Assembly: GCA_964358485.1 (NCBI GenBank)
Contig: CAYHPY010000033.1
Location: 1 to 34,592, forward strand
Direction of reading: 5' to 3'
Source: CAYHPY01 sp964358485
Lineage (GTDB): Bacteria > Elusimicrobiota > Elusimicrobia > UBA1565 > UBA9628
DNA length: 34,592 nucleotides
In this document: positions 15,897 to 25,056 of the stretch, piece after piece
Position numbering within the stretch: the stretch's first letter is position 1
How the letters are laid out: each line of letters begins with the position of its first letter
Notes under the pieces: model-generated
The model's input: only the letters and a program-made list of their open reading frames with translations
What the model was told of the DNA's origin: nothing
Database searches by the model: none
Translations under genes and position numbers: made by a program

Positions 15897-18800
15897 ATGA
15901 AACCCGCGCGAGCCGTCCTCTCCCTGCTGGCCCTCCTTTTGGTTTCCCCGTTGGTCGGCGCCGCGACCCTGGCCGAGTCCGACGCCCTCTTCGAGAAAGG
16001 CCTCTATCAGGAGGCGCTGAAAGCCTACGCGCCCCTGCTCAAAAACACCGATTCGGAAACCCGCCTCAAGGCGCTCTATCGCTCGGTGGAATGCGAGGTC
16101 CTCCTGTTCCGCTACGCCGAAGCGGCGAAGCGGGTCCAGGGGTTGGACCTTCCGAAAGACCCGGGTTGGCGGGCGCGCTTGCTGATCCTGAAGGCGGAGT
16201 TGGGAAGGGAGTTTTTGAAGCAGTACCGCGGCGGGTCTCCCGCCGATGAAGAAGAAGAAACCGGGACGGAAAAAAAAGATCTCGTCAGAAGAACCCCGGA
16301 GGAATGGAAAAAGGAAATTGGAGGTTCTTTTAGAAAAATTTACGATCTCAAGAACGAAATAGGCAAAATACCCCTCGACGGCGAGGGGTATTTTGTCGAG
16401 CTCCGGAACGCGGAGCTCGACTTGTCGCCCACCCTCTGGGATTTCGCCGTCCTGCGCTGGAGCGACTATCTCCTAAATGAGACCGATGCCGGCGAGCGGG
16501 CCAAACCGGAGTTTTTGTCCCTGCTGGCCGAGGATTACGAGGGGAAATTCTCCGAGGACGGCTCTCCCATCTCCCAGGCCGCGGCGCTTTTCGAGGAGTC
16601 CTCCCGCCTGGACGGGCCGGGCCGGGAGGCGGTCCGGGGGCTGTGGCGGATCCGCCGCCTCCTGTTGGCTTTCGAGCGGTCCGGGGGCGTCCAGGCCCCG
16701 CCGGACCGGCCGGCCGCGGTCAAAACCGCCGTGGCCCGCCTGAAGGGATGGATGGAAACTTGGTCCGCCCCCCTGGCCCGCGCCCAGGCCGGCTTGGAGG
16801 CCGCGCGCCGGCTCAACGAAACCGGCGACCATGCTGGGACCGTCGATCTCTGCCGGGAAATCGAAAAACGCTGGCCGAAGCTCCGGCCCGCCGCGCATTG
16901 CGCCCGCCTGCGCGCCCAAATCGAACTGCCGGTGTTGACCCTTTCGGCCAAGATGGTCCCGCCTCCCGGAAAGGACGCTTTGACCCTGAATACCCGCAAC
17001 TTGGAGAAGGTCCACCTCCGGGCGTACCGCCTCAATCCCGCCGACTTCGCCGGAGGTTTCCTGGGGGTGGGACGGGATTGGTCGGCCCTGCGCCACCCCG
17101 ACCGGGCCCGCGTGGCCTCCCGGCTGGCCATGACTCCGGATCACGCTTGGACCGCAGCCACCAAGGCGGCGGCTCGGTACGCCCACTCCCATGTCGTCAA
17201 CACCCCTCCCGCGCTCAAGCCGGGGGTTTACCTGATCGCGGCCTCCTCGGACGCGGATTTTAAGCCCGGGAAATCTCTGCTTTCCGCCGCTCTGGTCAAC
17301 GTGACCGAGCTGTTTCTGATCGTCAGTTCCGGGGCCCAGGGGCCGGAAAGCGACTTTATCTTCGACCCGGCGGGGCCCTCGGAGCGGACGGTCGCCGGCT
17401 TTCATCTCTTCGCCCTGGACGCGCTGACCGGCCGGCCCCGCGCGGCAACGGTGGACGCCTTCAAGCAGGTGAACTGGAGCGGGGTGGAGCGTGTTTCCCC
17501 GGTCTTGGATGAGTCTGGCCGCGGGCAGGAGCCGGTATCCGTTTCTCTGCGCTACGGAGTGAGCAACAACGTCACCTTGGACTCCCTGGCCCGTTCGGGA
17601 GAGTCTTACGCCTTCGGGGCCGGTCCCGTCTACATGGGCCATTCGATCCCCGCCCCGGTCGAGATTTTTCTCGAGACCGACCGGCCGATCTACCGCCCGG
17701 GGCAGGAGGTCCGGGTCAAGGCGACCGTCCTGCGGCGTTTGCCGCGAGGCTACAAGGCCTACGACGGCGTGTCCTCCCTGGAAATTATCGCCGCCGACGC
17801 CAACGGGCAGGAATTGTTCAAAACCTCCGCCAAGCTCGGCGCCTTGGGGAGCGTTTCGACCAAATTCACCATCCCCACCGGCCGCCTGCTGGGGAGCTAC
17901 TCCCTGCGCGCCACGCTGGGCGATTTCGGGCATTCGTTCTCGGGCTACGACAACTTCTCGGTGGAGGAGTACAAGCGCCCTGAGTTCGAGGTCGAGGTCA
18001 AGGAAGCCACCGGCCCCTGGAAGTTCGGCCAAACCGCCCGCGTTGCGGGAGAGGTGAAATACTACTTCGGAGGCCCGGTTCCGGACGCTCCGATCCGCTA
18101 CAAGGTTTTCCGCGAGGTCTACATCCCCTGGTTCTGCTGGTGGTGGCGGGGCCTGATTCACGGCGGCGGGCGCGAGGAGGTCTTGAACGCCGAAACCAAG
18201 ACCGACGCCGAAGGCAAGTTCTCCTTCGAATTTACCCCGCAGGGCGGACGGCGCGGCTCCGGGGAAAAGATTTGGCCGGCGACCTACTCGGTCGAGGCCG
18301 AGGCCCGCGATCCGGGGGGGCGCACCATCGCGGGCTCCCGGAGCTTCCAGGCCGGTGAAAAGGCCTACCTTTTTGAAATCACGCCGCCCTCCGGTTTTTT
18401 CACGGCCGACAGGCCCGCGAACACGGCGGTCCGGCTTATGAACCTCAACGGGCAGGCCGTGGAGGGGGAGGCGGAGTTCGAATTGCGCCGCCTGGACGGC
18501 AACCCAAATCCGCCGGAGGCGGACTTGAATTGGGGCGGTTTTTTCCCGGAAAGTCCGTCGTTGGAAAAAATTTTCCAGGAGGTTCCGGACGGACCGAAGG
18601 TTGCCGAGGGCAGGCTGGTCTTCAAGGGGGAGGCCGCGGTTCCGGCCGCCTTGGGGAAGCTGGCGGATGGGGTCTATCGGTTTAAAGTGAAGGCAACGGA
18701 TCCCTGGGGCGGCCTGAGCGAGCAAAGCGTCGTTTTCTTGGCCGCCCGGGATGGTGGCTCCCGCTCCTCGCTGGCGCTCCCCTTGGTCGCGATCCCCGAG

Positions 18801-21800
18801 CATGCCTCTTATCTCCCGGGGGAAACCGCGCGGTTTTTGATCGGCTCGTCTTTGGTCGACGGCGTCCTGCACGCGGAAATTTGGGGCGGCGGGCATCTGT
18901 TGGAACGCCGGATGCTGGAAGGCGGCGGCAACCGGGTGCTTTCGATTCCCGTGACCCAGGACCACAAGGGCGGCTTCACGGTGCGCTGGTTCGGCGCCAA
19001 GGACTTCAAGATCCGCGGCGGCCAGGCCCGGGCCGATGTTCCGTGGAAGGACCGGGAGCTCAAGGTCAAGCTCCGCCACGACAAGGTTCTCAAGCCGGGG
19101 CAAAAGGCGACCTGGTCCCTGTCGGTTTTTGACCAGGATAAAAAACCCGCGGCCGGCGAGGCCGTCGTTCGGATCTTCGACCGGTCCCTGGAGTACTATG
19201 CCAAGGCCGCCGGTTCCTGGCTCAAGAGCCTATATTCACCCCGGGGCGCCGCGCCCCAAGCGGCGGGTTCCCTGTTCCAGCCGAGCGCGCTGCAGATTCC
19301 GGTGGAGGAAGGCTGGATCAAGGACATGCTCAAGTTGTTCTACGAGTACGTCCGGGAGCCCGAACCTCCCATGCTGAGGCTCAATAAAAGCCGAGTCTAC
19401 GGCAGGCGCTTCGGGGGGATGAAGGCCTACGCGATGCGCGGCGCGATGATGGACATGGCGGTCCCGTCGCCGCAGGCTTCGGTCCCGGCGTACGCTCCCG
19501 GTTCCGTCGGCGGCGGGGGCGGGGGTGGGATGGAACGGCAGGGATTGGCCATGGCGGAAATGTCGGGCCTGGAAGCTGCCGGGCCCCGGGCCAAGACCGT
19601 TAGCGGCGACCAGAAAAAGAAAGCCGCCGAACCTCCGGTCGCCGTCCGCAAGGATTTCTCCGAGACCGCCTATTTCGAGCCCCACCTGAAATTCGACGCG
19701 GGCCGCGGGGTTTTCACCTTTCAGGCGCCCGAGCAATTGACCTCCTGGAAAATCCAGGCTTCCTTGATGACCGTCGACGTCAAGCGCGGGATCGTGGAAG
19801 AGACGGCGGTGACCCGCAAGGATTTGATGGTGCGGGTGGAAATTCCCAGGTTCTACCGGGAGGGGGACAAAGGCACGATCAAGGCGGTCGTGCACAATGA
19901 AACGGAGACGGAGCTGACGGGCGAGGTTGCCTTGATCGTGGAAGAGGACGGCAAGCCGGCGGCGGAAAAATTGGGGGTAACGGAACTAACGAAGTCATTT
20001 GCGGCCAAGCCTCACGGCTTGGCCGCGCTGTCCTGGCCGATCGAAGCACCTCGCGGCCATACCGACTTCAAGATCCGAGTCGTTGGCCGCTCCGGAGAAT
20101 TGGTCGACGCCGAGGAACGCGGCCTCCCCATCCTCCCTTCCCGCCAGCGTCTCATTGAAACCGTTTTGACCGCCCTGGACGGGGCGGTCAAAAAAGTTCT
20201 CAAGCTCCCCGTCTGGGACGAGAAGGATCCCGCGCGAGTTCACGAGTCCGTCAATTTGGAGATCGACCCCCAACTGGCCCTCTCGGTCCTCAACAGCCTT
20301 CCTTACTTGATCCACTATCCGCACGAATGCACGGAACAGCTCCTCAACCGCTATGTCCCGCTGGCGATCACCGACGCTTTCTACCGAAAGCACCCGGCGT
20401 TGGCGCAGGCCGCGGCCAAGGTTCCCAAGCGGGATACGCTGACTCCGGCCTGGGACCGCAACGATCCGCGTCGGCTGACCCAATTGATGGAAACCCCTTG
20501 GGAGGAAATTTCCAAGGGGCGAAAAGCTTATTGGCCGACGATTGATATGCTCGACCCCGTTCTGGTCAAAGCCGAGCTGGGCGGTTCCTTGGCGAAGCTG
20601 ATTTCGTACCAAAACGCGGACGGTTCTTTTCCCTGGTTCCCCGGCGGTCGTTCGGATCCGTACATTACCTTGTTGGTCCTTTCCGGCTTCGCCGAAGCCC
20701 AGAGGTACGGAGTCGAGGTGCCCATGGACTCCGTCCGCCGGGCGCTGACCTACGTCAATAACGAAATCCCTAAAAAAATGAAGCCCGAGCCCGGGGACCT
20801 CTCGTTCATCCTGTACGGGGCCTATGTCGTCACCTCGTTTCCGAAGTCGCTTCCGGAGGCCGGGCTCGGGTTTAAATTCGCCAAGGCCTGGGTGGATTTC
20901 GCCGACAAGCACGCCGGAGCTCTGACCCAGCTCGGCAAGGCCTACGCCGCGCATGTCTACCGGCGGCTCGGGGAAGAGGCCAAGTCGGAGCTCTACCTGA
21001 GCCGGGCCATGGACGCCGCCCGGGAGGACCCCATCGCGGGGGTCTATTGGACGCCGGAAAAAATCTCCTGGCTCTGGTACACCGACACCGTCGAGACCCA
21101 CGCCTTTCTCTTGAGGACCTTGTTGGTCCTGCGGCCCAAGGACCCGCGCATTCCCGGCATGGTCCAGTGGCTCCTCTTCAACCGCAAGGGCAACGAGTGG
21201 AAATCCACCAAGGCCACGGCGGCCGCCATCTATTCCCTCCTCGATGTGCTCAAGTCCCGGGGCGCCTTGGACAAGGGCGACGGTTACAAGGTGAAATGGG
21301 GCCCGGACACCCAGGCCGCCCAAGTCGGGCCCTACGATTGGCTGGAGAAGCCTTTGCGTTGGGGGAAAATAGGGGCGGAGGTCGCCCCCGGCCACGGAAT
21401 CGCGACGATTGAAAAAGAAGGGCCGGGCCTGGCCTTCGCTTCGCTTACCTGGATCTACACCACCGACCGGCCCGCCAAGGCTTCCGGCCCCGGGATGATG
21501 GAATTGGGGCGGCGATTTTTCCGGCGGGTCAAGGAGGGCGAGACCTACAAGCTCAAGCCCTTGTCCTCCGGGGACACGGTCTCGGTCGGAGACCAGATCG
21601 AGGTCCAGCTCAAGATCAACACCCGGAGCCAATTCGAGTATGTCCACCTCAAGGACCCGAAATTCGCGGGCTTCGAGGCCGAGGAACTGCTCAGCGGCTG
21701 GAAGTGGGACAACCTGTCCCGCTACGAGGAACCCCGGGATTCCCTGACCAACTTCTTCATGGACTGGCTGCCGCACGGGGAGTACATCCTGCGCTACCGG

Positions 21801-21914
21801 CTGCGGCCGACCACCCCGGGAAGCTACCGCCTGGGCGCGGCGGTCCTGCAATCCATGTACGCCCCGGAGATGGCGGCGCATTCGGACGGGTTCGTGTTGT
21901 CGGTCAGGGAATAG
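15897..21914 (+). CDS. Bacterial alpha-2-macroglobulin family protein with intact thioester motif
   Basis: A 2005-aa exported protease trap. Residues 1-23 are a signal peptide. Residues 24-330 form a TPR-like helical N-terminal region, an addition to the common family plan. Macroglobulin domains follow, with the hallmark ETDRPIYRPGQEVRVKATV near residue 594. A flexible Gly/Met/Pro-rich stretch (about 1175-1250, including a run of glycines) is the likely bait region. Cys1478-Thr-Glu-Gln1481 is the thioester motif that covalently captures a protease after bait cleavage; the thioester domain and a C-terminal receptor-type domain follow. In many Gram-negative bacteria this gene sits beside the peptidoglycan synthase PBP1C; none is visible here. 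No lipobox was seen, so it should be periplasmic and soluble. Its end overlaps the convergent GH16-like gene by 11 bases. Confidence 0.94.
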   Translation: MKPARAVLSLLALLLVSPLVGAATLAESDALFEKGLYQEALKAYAPLLKNTDSETRLKALYRSVECEVLLFRYAEAAKRVQGLDLPKDPGWRARLLILKAELGREFLKQYRGGSPADEEEETGTEKKDLVRRTPEEWKKEIGGSFRKIYDLKNEIGKIPLDGEGYFVELRNAELDLSPTLWDFAVLRWSDYLLNETDAGERAKPEFLSLLAEDYEGKFSEDGSPISQAAALFEESSRLDGPGREAVRGLWRIRRLLLAFERSGGVQAPPDRPAAVKTAVARLKGWMETWSAPLARAQAGLEAARRLNETGDHAGTVDLCREIEKRWPKLRPAAHCARLRAQIELPVLTLSAKMVPPPGKDALTLNTRNLEKVHLRAYRLNPADFAGGFLGVGRDWSALRHPDRARVASRLAMTPDHAWTAATKAAARYAHSHVVNTPPALKPGVYLIAASSDADFKPGKSLLSAALVNVTELFLIVSSGAQGPESDFIFDPAGPSERTVAGFHLFALDALTGRPRAATVDAFKQVNWSGVERVSPVLDESGRGQEPVSVSLRYGVSNNVTLDSLARSGESYAFGAGPVYMGHSIPAPVEIFLETDRPIYRPGQEVRVKATVLRRLPRGYKAYDGVSSLEIIAADANGQELFKTSAKLGALGSVSTKFTIPTGRLLGSYSLRATLGDFGHSFSGYDNFSVEEYKRPEFEVEVKEATGPWKFGQTARVAGEVKYYFGGPVPDAPIRYKVFREVYIPWFCWWWRGLIHGGGREEVLNAETKTDAEGKFSFEFTPQGGRRGSGEKIWPATYSVEAEARDPGGRTIAGSRSFQAGEKAYLFEITPPSGFFTADRPANTAVRLMNLNGQAVEGEAEFELRRLDGNPNPPEADLNWGGFFPESPSLEKIFQEVPDGPKVAEGRLVFKGEAAVPAALGKLADGVYRFKVKATDPWGGLSEQSVVFLAARDGGSRSSLALPLVAIPEHASYLPGETARFLIGSSLVDGVLHAEIWGGGHLLERRMLEGGGNRVLSIPVTQDHKGGFTVRWFGAKDFKIRGGQARADVPWKDRELKVKLRHDKVLKPGQKATWSLSVFDQDKKPAAGEAVVRIFDRSLEYYAKAAGSWLKSLYSPRGAAPQAAGSLFQPSALQIPVEEGWIKDMLKLFYEYVREPEPPMLRLNKSRVYGRRFGGMKAYAMRGAMMDMAVPSPQASVPAYAPGSVGGGGGGGMERQGLAMAEMSGLEAAGPRAKTVSGDQKKKAAEPPVAVRKDFSETAYFEPHLKFDAGRGVFTFQAPEQLTSWKIQASLMTVDVKRGIVEETAVTRKDLMVRVEIPRFYREGDKGTIKAVVHNETETELTGEVALIVEEDGKPAAEKLGVTELTKSFAAKPHGLAALSWPIEAPRGHTDFKIRVVGRSGELVDAEERGLPILPSRQRLIETVLTALDGAVKKVLKLPVWDEKDPARVHESVNLEIDPQLALSVLNSLPYLIHYPHECTEQLLNRYVPLAITDAFYRKHPALAQAAAKVPKRDTLTPAWDRNDPRRLTQLMETPWEEISKGRKAYWPTIDMLDPVLVKAELGGSLAKLISYQNADGSFPWFPGGRSDPYITLLVLSGFAEAQRYGVEVPMDSVRRALTYVNNEIPKKMKPEPGDLSFILYGAYVVTSFPKSLPEAGLGFKFAKAWVDFADKHAGALTQLGKAYAAHVYRRLGEEAKSELYLSRAMDAAREDPIAGVYWTPEKISWLWYTDTVETHAFLLRTLLVLRPKDPRIPGMVQWLLFNRKGNEWKSTKATAAAIYSLLDVLKSRGALDKGDGYKVKWGPDTQAAQVGPYDWLEKPLRWGKIGAEVAPGHGIATIEKEGPGLAFASLTWIYTTDRPAKASGPGMMELGRRFFRRVKEGETYKLKPLSSGDTVSVGDQIEVQLKINTRSQFEYVHLKDPKFAGFEAEELLSGWKWDNLSRYEEPRDSLTNFFMDWLPHGEYILRYRLRPTTPGSYRLGAAVLQSMYAPEMAAHSDGFVLSVRE
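16364..16395. repeat. Strong 14-bp hairpin within the alpha-2-macroglobulin coding region
   Basis: CAAAATACCCCTCG-ACGG-CGAGGGGTATTTTG is a 14-bp perfect stem with a 4-base loop. It lies in an AT-richer part of the N-terminal region and encodes GKIPLDGEGYFVE. It is long enough to affect translation or to mark a past small insertion. Confidence 0.85.
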
Positions 21915-22572
21915 GACGCTCGGGAATTTCCACCGAGGAGACGATGATCTCCGCCTCGCGCCCGTCCTGCGGGGGTTTGCCCTTGAACAGCCACAAGTTC
22001 AGGTGCACCCGTGGGACGGTCAATCCGGGGACCGCGCCCTCCCGGTTCCAGGACACTCCGTCGGCGCGGAAGGCGACCCCATCCTCGCGCCAGTCTATTT
22101 CCAGCGTGGATTGGCCGGAAGGTTCCAGGGGAAAGCGCCGGGTGTGCCCGGGCTTGTCGTAGGGCTGGACGGCGAACTGGGCGTCGTTGAGGTCGCCCGC
22201 GTCGCCCCAACGGGCCAGCTCGATGTCCAGCTCCTCCGTGTCGCTCTGATATAGGAAGGCGCCGAAGACCACGCCCGGGTCCCAGTCCTTGGGGCGGGCG
22301 ATGACGCGGAAGCGGTGCATGCCGTATTTGGTCGGGCCCTTGGTGAAGACTTCGGCGCAGGTCCAGACCCCGCCGCGGCTGCGGAGCTTCAGGTGAAGCC
22401 GGCCTTGCGCGTCCACCCAGACGCTTTTGGAATCATCGGACCAACGGTTGGGGCCGGGTCCCATGCCGGGCCCGTTCTTGACCTCCCAGTCGATGCCGGA
22501 GAAACGGACGGTTTTGGCTTGCGCGGAGGCGCCCAGAAAGACGGCCAGGAGGGCCGGGAGGAGCATGGTCAT
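21904..22572 (-). CDS. Secreted GH16-like (concanavalin A-fold) glycoside hydrolase
   Basis: A 222-aa secreted protein. Residues 1-19 are a signal peptide ending AQA-K. The rest matches a compact GH16-type jelly roll: a substrate-facing WTCAEV strand, KYGMHRFRV, and the catalytic E114-L-D116-I-E118 motif in TEELDIELARWGD, where the first and last Glu would be nucleophile and acid/base. GH16 enzymes cut beta-1,3/1,4-glucans and related polysaccharides; the actual glycan is not deducible. The protein is slightly short for GH16 and has no binding module. It converges on, and overlaps by 11 bases, the alpha-2-macroglobulin gene. Confidence 0.8.
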   Translation of the reverse strand: MTMLLPALLAVFLGASAQAKTVRFSGIDWEVKNGPGMGPGPNRWSDDSKSVWVDAQGRLHLKLRSRGGVWTCAEVFTKGPTKYGMHRFRVIARPKDWDPGVVFGAFLYQSDTEELDIELARWGDAGDLNDAQFAVQPYDKPGHTRRFPLEPSGQSTLEIDWREDGVAFRADGVSWNREGAVPGLTVPRVHLNLWLFKGKPPQDGREAEIIVSSVEIPERPIP

Positions 22573-22611
22573 AGTGTGGCCCAGAAAAAGGATTCCCGCA
22601 AGGGGGGCGAT

Positions 22612-23757
22612 TCAGCCTATGATTTCGCCCGCCCATAGCCGCTTTAGGAAAATTTCCCAGGGAAGCACCGTGACTCCGTTGACGAGCCGCGGCTTGGGAT
22701 CCAGGGAAACCACGATGGAGTGCTTGGTTTTGTATTCCTCGCCGAACGCCTTGAGGCCCCGGAGGTGGTGGGGAGCGGCTTGTTCCGTTCCCTTGACCTC
22801 CAGAGCCACCTGGTGGTCCCCGAGGACGAAATCTATTTCGAGCTGGGAGGCCGTCCTCCAGTAGGAGATCCGGTAATGCAGGCCGGAGTAGTGGCTGTGC
22901 GCGGCCAACTCCTGGTAAATGAAGTGCTCAAACGCCTTCCCAAAAGACTCGCTCCGGGGCGCGACCCGCGACCGCTTGAGCAGGAAATTGCCCAGGCCGA
23001 CGTCGAAGAAATAAAACTTGGGGGCCTGGATGACCCGCCGCTTGGGGCGTTTGCGGAAGGAGGGCACGAATCGCGCGATCAAGGTATCTTCCAGGATCTC
23101 GAAGTATTGCTTGGCCGTGGGCGGGCTGACGCCGCATTCGGCGGCGATGTTTTGAAAGTTGACGACTTCGCCGTTGCTGAACGCGGCGGACTCCAGGAAG
23201 CGCCCGAAGGCGGGAATGTTTCGGGTCAACGCCTCCGCGGCGACCTCTTCCTTTAAGTAATCTCCCACGTAGGAGGCCAGCAGGCCCTCGGGTTTGGCGG
23301 CCAGATAGTGCCTCGGGAGAAGTCCGTGGTTGAGAGCCCGCATCAGGTCGAAATCGTGAATTTCCGGGTAGGCCAAGGGGAATAATTCGTAGCGGAGGGC
23401 GCGTCCGCCGAGGAGATTGGCGCCGGAGCGCTTGAGCTTGCGGGCGCTCGAGCCGCATAGGATGAACCTCATCCGGTGGTTGACGATGAGCCACTGGACT
23501 TCGTCCATCAGTTCCGGAATTTTCTGCACCTCGTCGATGACCACGGGCGTCCGGCCCGGGGGGGCGGCCAGCAGTTCCTCCCGCAGAAGCGACGGGCGGG
23601 CGCTCAGGCGCCGAAATTGGTCGGAAAGGAGGAGGTCGTAGCGCGGCGAGTTCGGGAAATGCTCCTTGAGCAAGGTGCTCTTGCCCGTCTGGCGGGCGCC
23701 CCAGAGGAAGCAGGATTCCTGCCCAAGATTTCTTAGAATTTGACTTCTTTTATACAT
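22612..23757 (-). CDS. AAA_14/DUF4143 ATPase
   Basis: A 381-aa cytoplasmic ATPase. Walker A is G20-ARQTGKS and Walker B is VVIDEVQKIPEL, followed by the sensor FILCGSSARKLK, the AAA_14 domain. The C-terminal half carries the DUF4143 pattern: a winged-helix stretch (AAECGVSPPTAKQYFEIL), then an endonuclease-like fold (ISYWRTASQLEIDFVLGD, VALEVKGTE). The E-I-D-F and E-V-K residues look like a PD-(D/E)xK core. Such proteins are scattered, often laterally moved, and their role is unsettled. A strong sigma70-type promoter lies just upstream; there is almost no Shine-Dalgarno sequence and the leader is only about 15 bases. It is a single-gene unit. Confidence 0.9.
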   Translation of the reverse strand: MYKRSQILRNLGQESCFLWGARQTGKSTLLKEHFPNSPRYDLLLSDQFRRLSARPSLLREELLAAPPGRTPVVIDEVQKIPELMDEVQWLIVNHRMRFILCGSSARKLKRSGANLLGGRALRYELFPLAYPEIHDFDLMRALNHGLLPRHYLAAKPEGLLASYVGDYLKEEVAAEALTRNIPAFGRFLESAAFSNGEVVNFQNIAAECGVSPPTAKQYFEILEDTLIARFVPSFRKRPKRRVIQAPKFYFFDVGLGNFLLKRSRVAPRSESFGKAFEHFIYQELAAHSHYSGLHYRISYWRTASQLEIDFVLGDHQVALEVKGTEQAAPHHLRGLKAFGEEYKTKHSIVVSLDPKPRLVNGVTVLPWEIFLKRLWAGEIIG

Positions 23758-23778
23758 GATAATATAAAGTACATATTT

Positions 23779-23806
23779 AGTATAGCAGAACTGTTTCCGT
23801 AGTCAA
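23779..23806 (-). promoter_or_regulatory. Sigma70-type promoter of the DUF4143 ATPase
   Basis: On the minus strand TTGACT (23801-23806) and TATACT (23779-23784) are separated by 16 bases, close to the consensus. The surrounding 23740-23790 is AT-rich, unlike the rest of the region. Confidence 0.75.
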
Positions 23807-23857
23807 GGGGTGCCGAACTTGGTAAAATGAGGACACATTCTTTCCGTCGGAGGAACC

Positions 23858-24271
23858 ATGGCCAGAAAACCCAAGTCGGACGCCAAGCCCGCCGCAAAAT
23901 CTCCCCGCGCCCGCAAGGCGGCCGCGCCGGAAACCGCCGCTGAATTCATCGCCGCCGCCCCGGCCGGCCTGCTCGCGCCCGAGGCCGTCGCCGCCCCGGC
24001 GGAACTGCTGGTCGGCATCGACTATCCCCAGCAGGACGAGGGGATTTCCTCCCGCCAATACACCTTCCGCCTCGGGGTCAACCGGGAGGCCTCCAAGATC
24101 GAGGTCTCCATCGATCGCGGTCCCTGGATGGCCTGCCGCCAAGCGGCCGGCTACTGGTGGTTCGACTGGACCAATTATCAGCCCGGGGTGCACCGGGTGA
24201 CGGCCCGCGCCCTCGGAACCGACGGGACGGCCGGAATCTCGGTTCAGCGGCGCTTCCAGGTCATCGGTTGA
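23858..24271 (+). CDS. Hypothetical protein, Lys/Ala-rich N-terminus plus small beta domain
   Basis: A 137-aa protein. Residues 1-50 are rich in Lys, Ala and Pro (MARKPKSDAKPAAKSPRARK), like a flexible, perhaps nucleic-acid-contacting tail. Residues 50-137 form a small Ig-like beta domain with FRLGVNREASKIEVSIDRG, YWWFDWTNYQPGVHRV and a final RRFQVIG strand. There is no signal peptide. A clear GGAGGAA ribosome site lies a few bases before the ATG. The stop overlaps the TTG start of the next gene. I cannot name a function. Confidence 0.75.
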   Translation: MARKPKSDAKPAAKSPRARKAAAPETAAEFIAAAPAGLLAPEAVAAPAELLVGIDYPQQDEGISSRQYTFRLGVNREASKIEVSIDRGPWMACRQAAGYWWFDWTNYQPGVHRVTARALGTDGTAGISVQRRFQVIG

Positions 24272-25056
24272 TTCGGACCGCCTTCCTATTCACCCTGGCC
24301 CTGTTCGTCCTGGGGCCGGGGACGGCCGCGGCCAAGGCAAAGACCGATCCCGCCCTGGTCGGCTCCTGGGGAACCGCCGGGGAGACCTTGTACACCTTCC
24401 GGGCCGACGGGACCGGGACGGCGGAGGACGATTCCTTCCGTTGGACCGCCGACGGCAAGACCCTTAAGCTGATGGGCGGGGAAATGGACGACGAGGTTCG
24501 TTACGCCGTGAAGGGAGACCGCCTCCTTCTGACGATGGGCGGCGCCCAATTGGCCTTCGAGCGGATGGGCGGCAAGGGGGCCCGTCCCAAGGCGGCCGCG
24601 GCCAAGCGAGGGAAGTCCCGGGACGATGGCGATGAGGACGAGGAAGAGCGGGAGAATTTCCGCGCGCCCGCGTCCGCCCGCCGAACTCCGGCCGCCCGGC
24701 GCGGCGGAGGCGCGGAAGGGGACCAATTGAACCGCCTTCTGCTCTCTTCTCCTTGGTGCTCGTTCTCCTACAACAAAAACTCCGGCTCCTCCAGCAGCAA
24801 GCGGGTCACTTTCTCGCCCGATGGCTCCTGGTCCTTGGGGGGCCGCAGCGAAGGCTACTCGAGCGGTGACGCCGGGACCTTCTCCAGCCAGCATGATTCC
24901 GGCGACGGCGGGAATTGGAAGGTCCAGGGCGGGGTCTTGTCCATGTCCTCCTCGGAATCTCCGAGCCTGGCTCCGGTGGATTTGACCGTCACCCAGAACT
25001 CCAACGGCTATCCGATCATCAAGGCCGACGGCGTGGAATATTCGCAGTGCCGTTGA
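24268..25056 (+). CDS. Hypothetical exported protein with two lipocalin-like repeats, TTG start
   Basis: A 262-aa exported protein of unknown role. The best start is TTG 24268, which overlaps the previous stop (TTGA) and opens directly into a clean signal peptide (IRTAFLFTLALFVLG, cut after TAAAKA). Starting farther upstream would put unrelated residues before it. Residues about 25-105 match the pattern of small lipocalin-like domains (LVGSWG, YTFRADGTGTAEDDSFRW). A charged, disordered linker rich in Arg/Asp/Glu follows, and then a second similar domain (SSPWCSFSYNKNSG, VTFSPDGSWSLGG). Its stop touches the stop of the convergent M23 gene. Ligand and function are not known. Confidence 0.75.
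   Translation: MIRTAFLFTLALFVLGPGTAAAKAKTDPALVGSWGTAGETLYTFRADGTGTAEDDSFRWTADGKTLKLMGGEMDDEVRYAVKGDRLLLTMGGAQLAFERMGGKGARPKAAAAKRGKSRDDGDEDEEERENFRAPASARRTPAARRGGGAEGDQLNRLLLSSPWCSFSYNKNSGSSSSKRVTFSPDGSWSLGGRSEGYSSGDAGTFSSQHDSGDGGNWKVQGGVLSMSSSESPSLAPVDLTVTQNSNGYPIIKADGVEYSQCR

Noticed and set aside
16473..19103. 876-codon minus-strand ORF inside the alpha-2-macroglobulin gene
   Set aside because: A shadow of the plus-strand macroglobulin domains; no start site or domain support.
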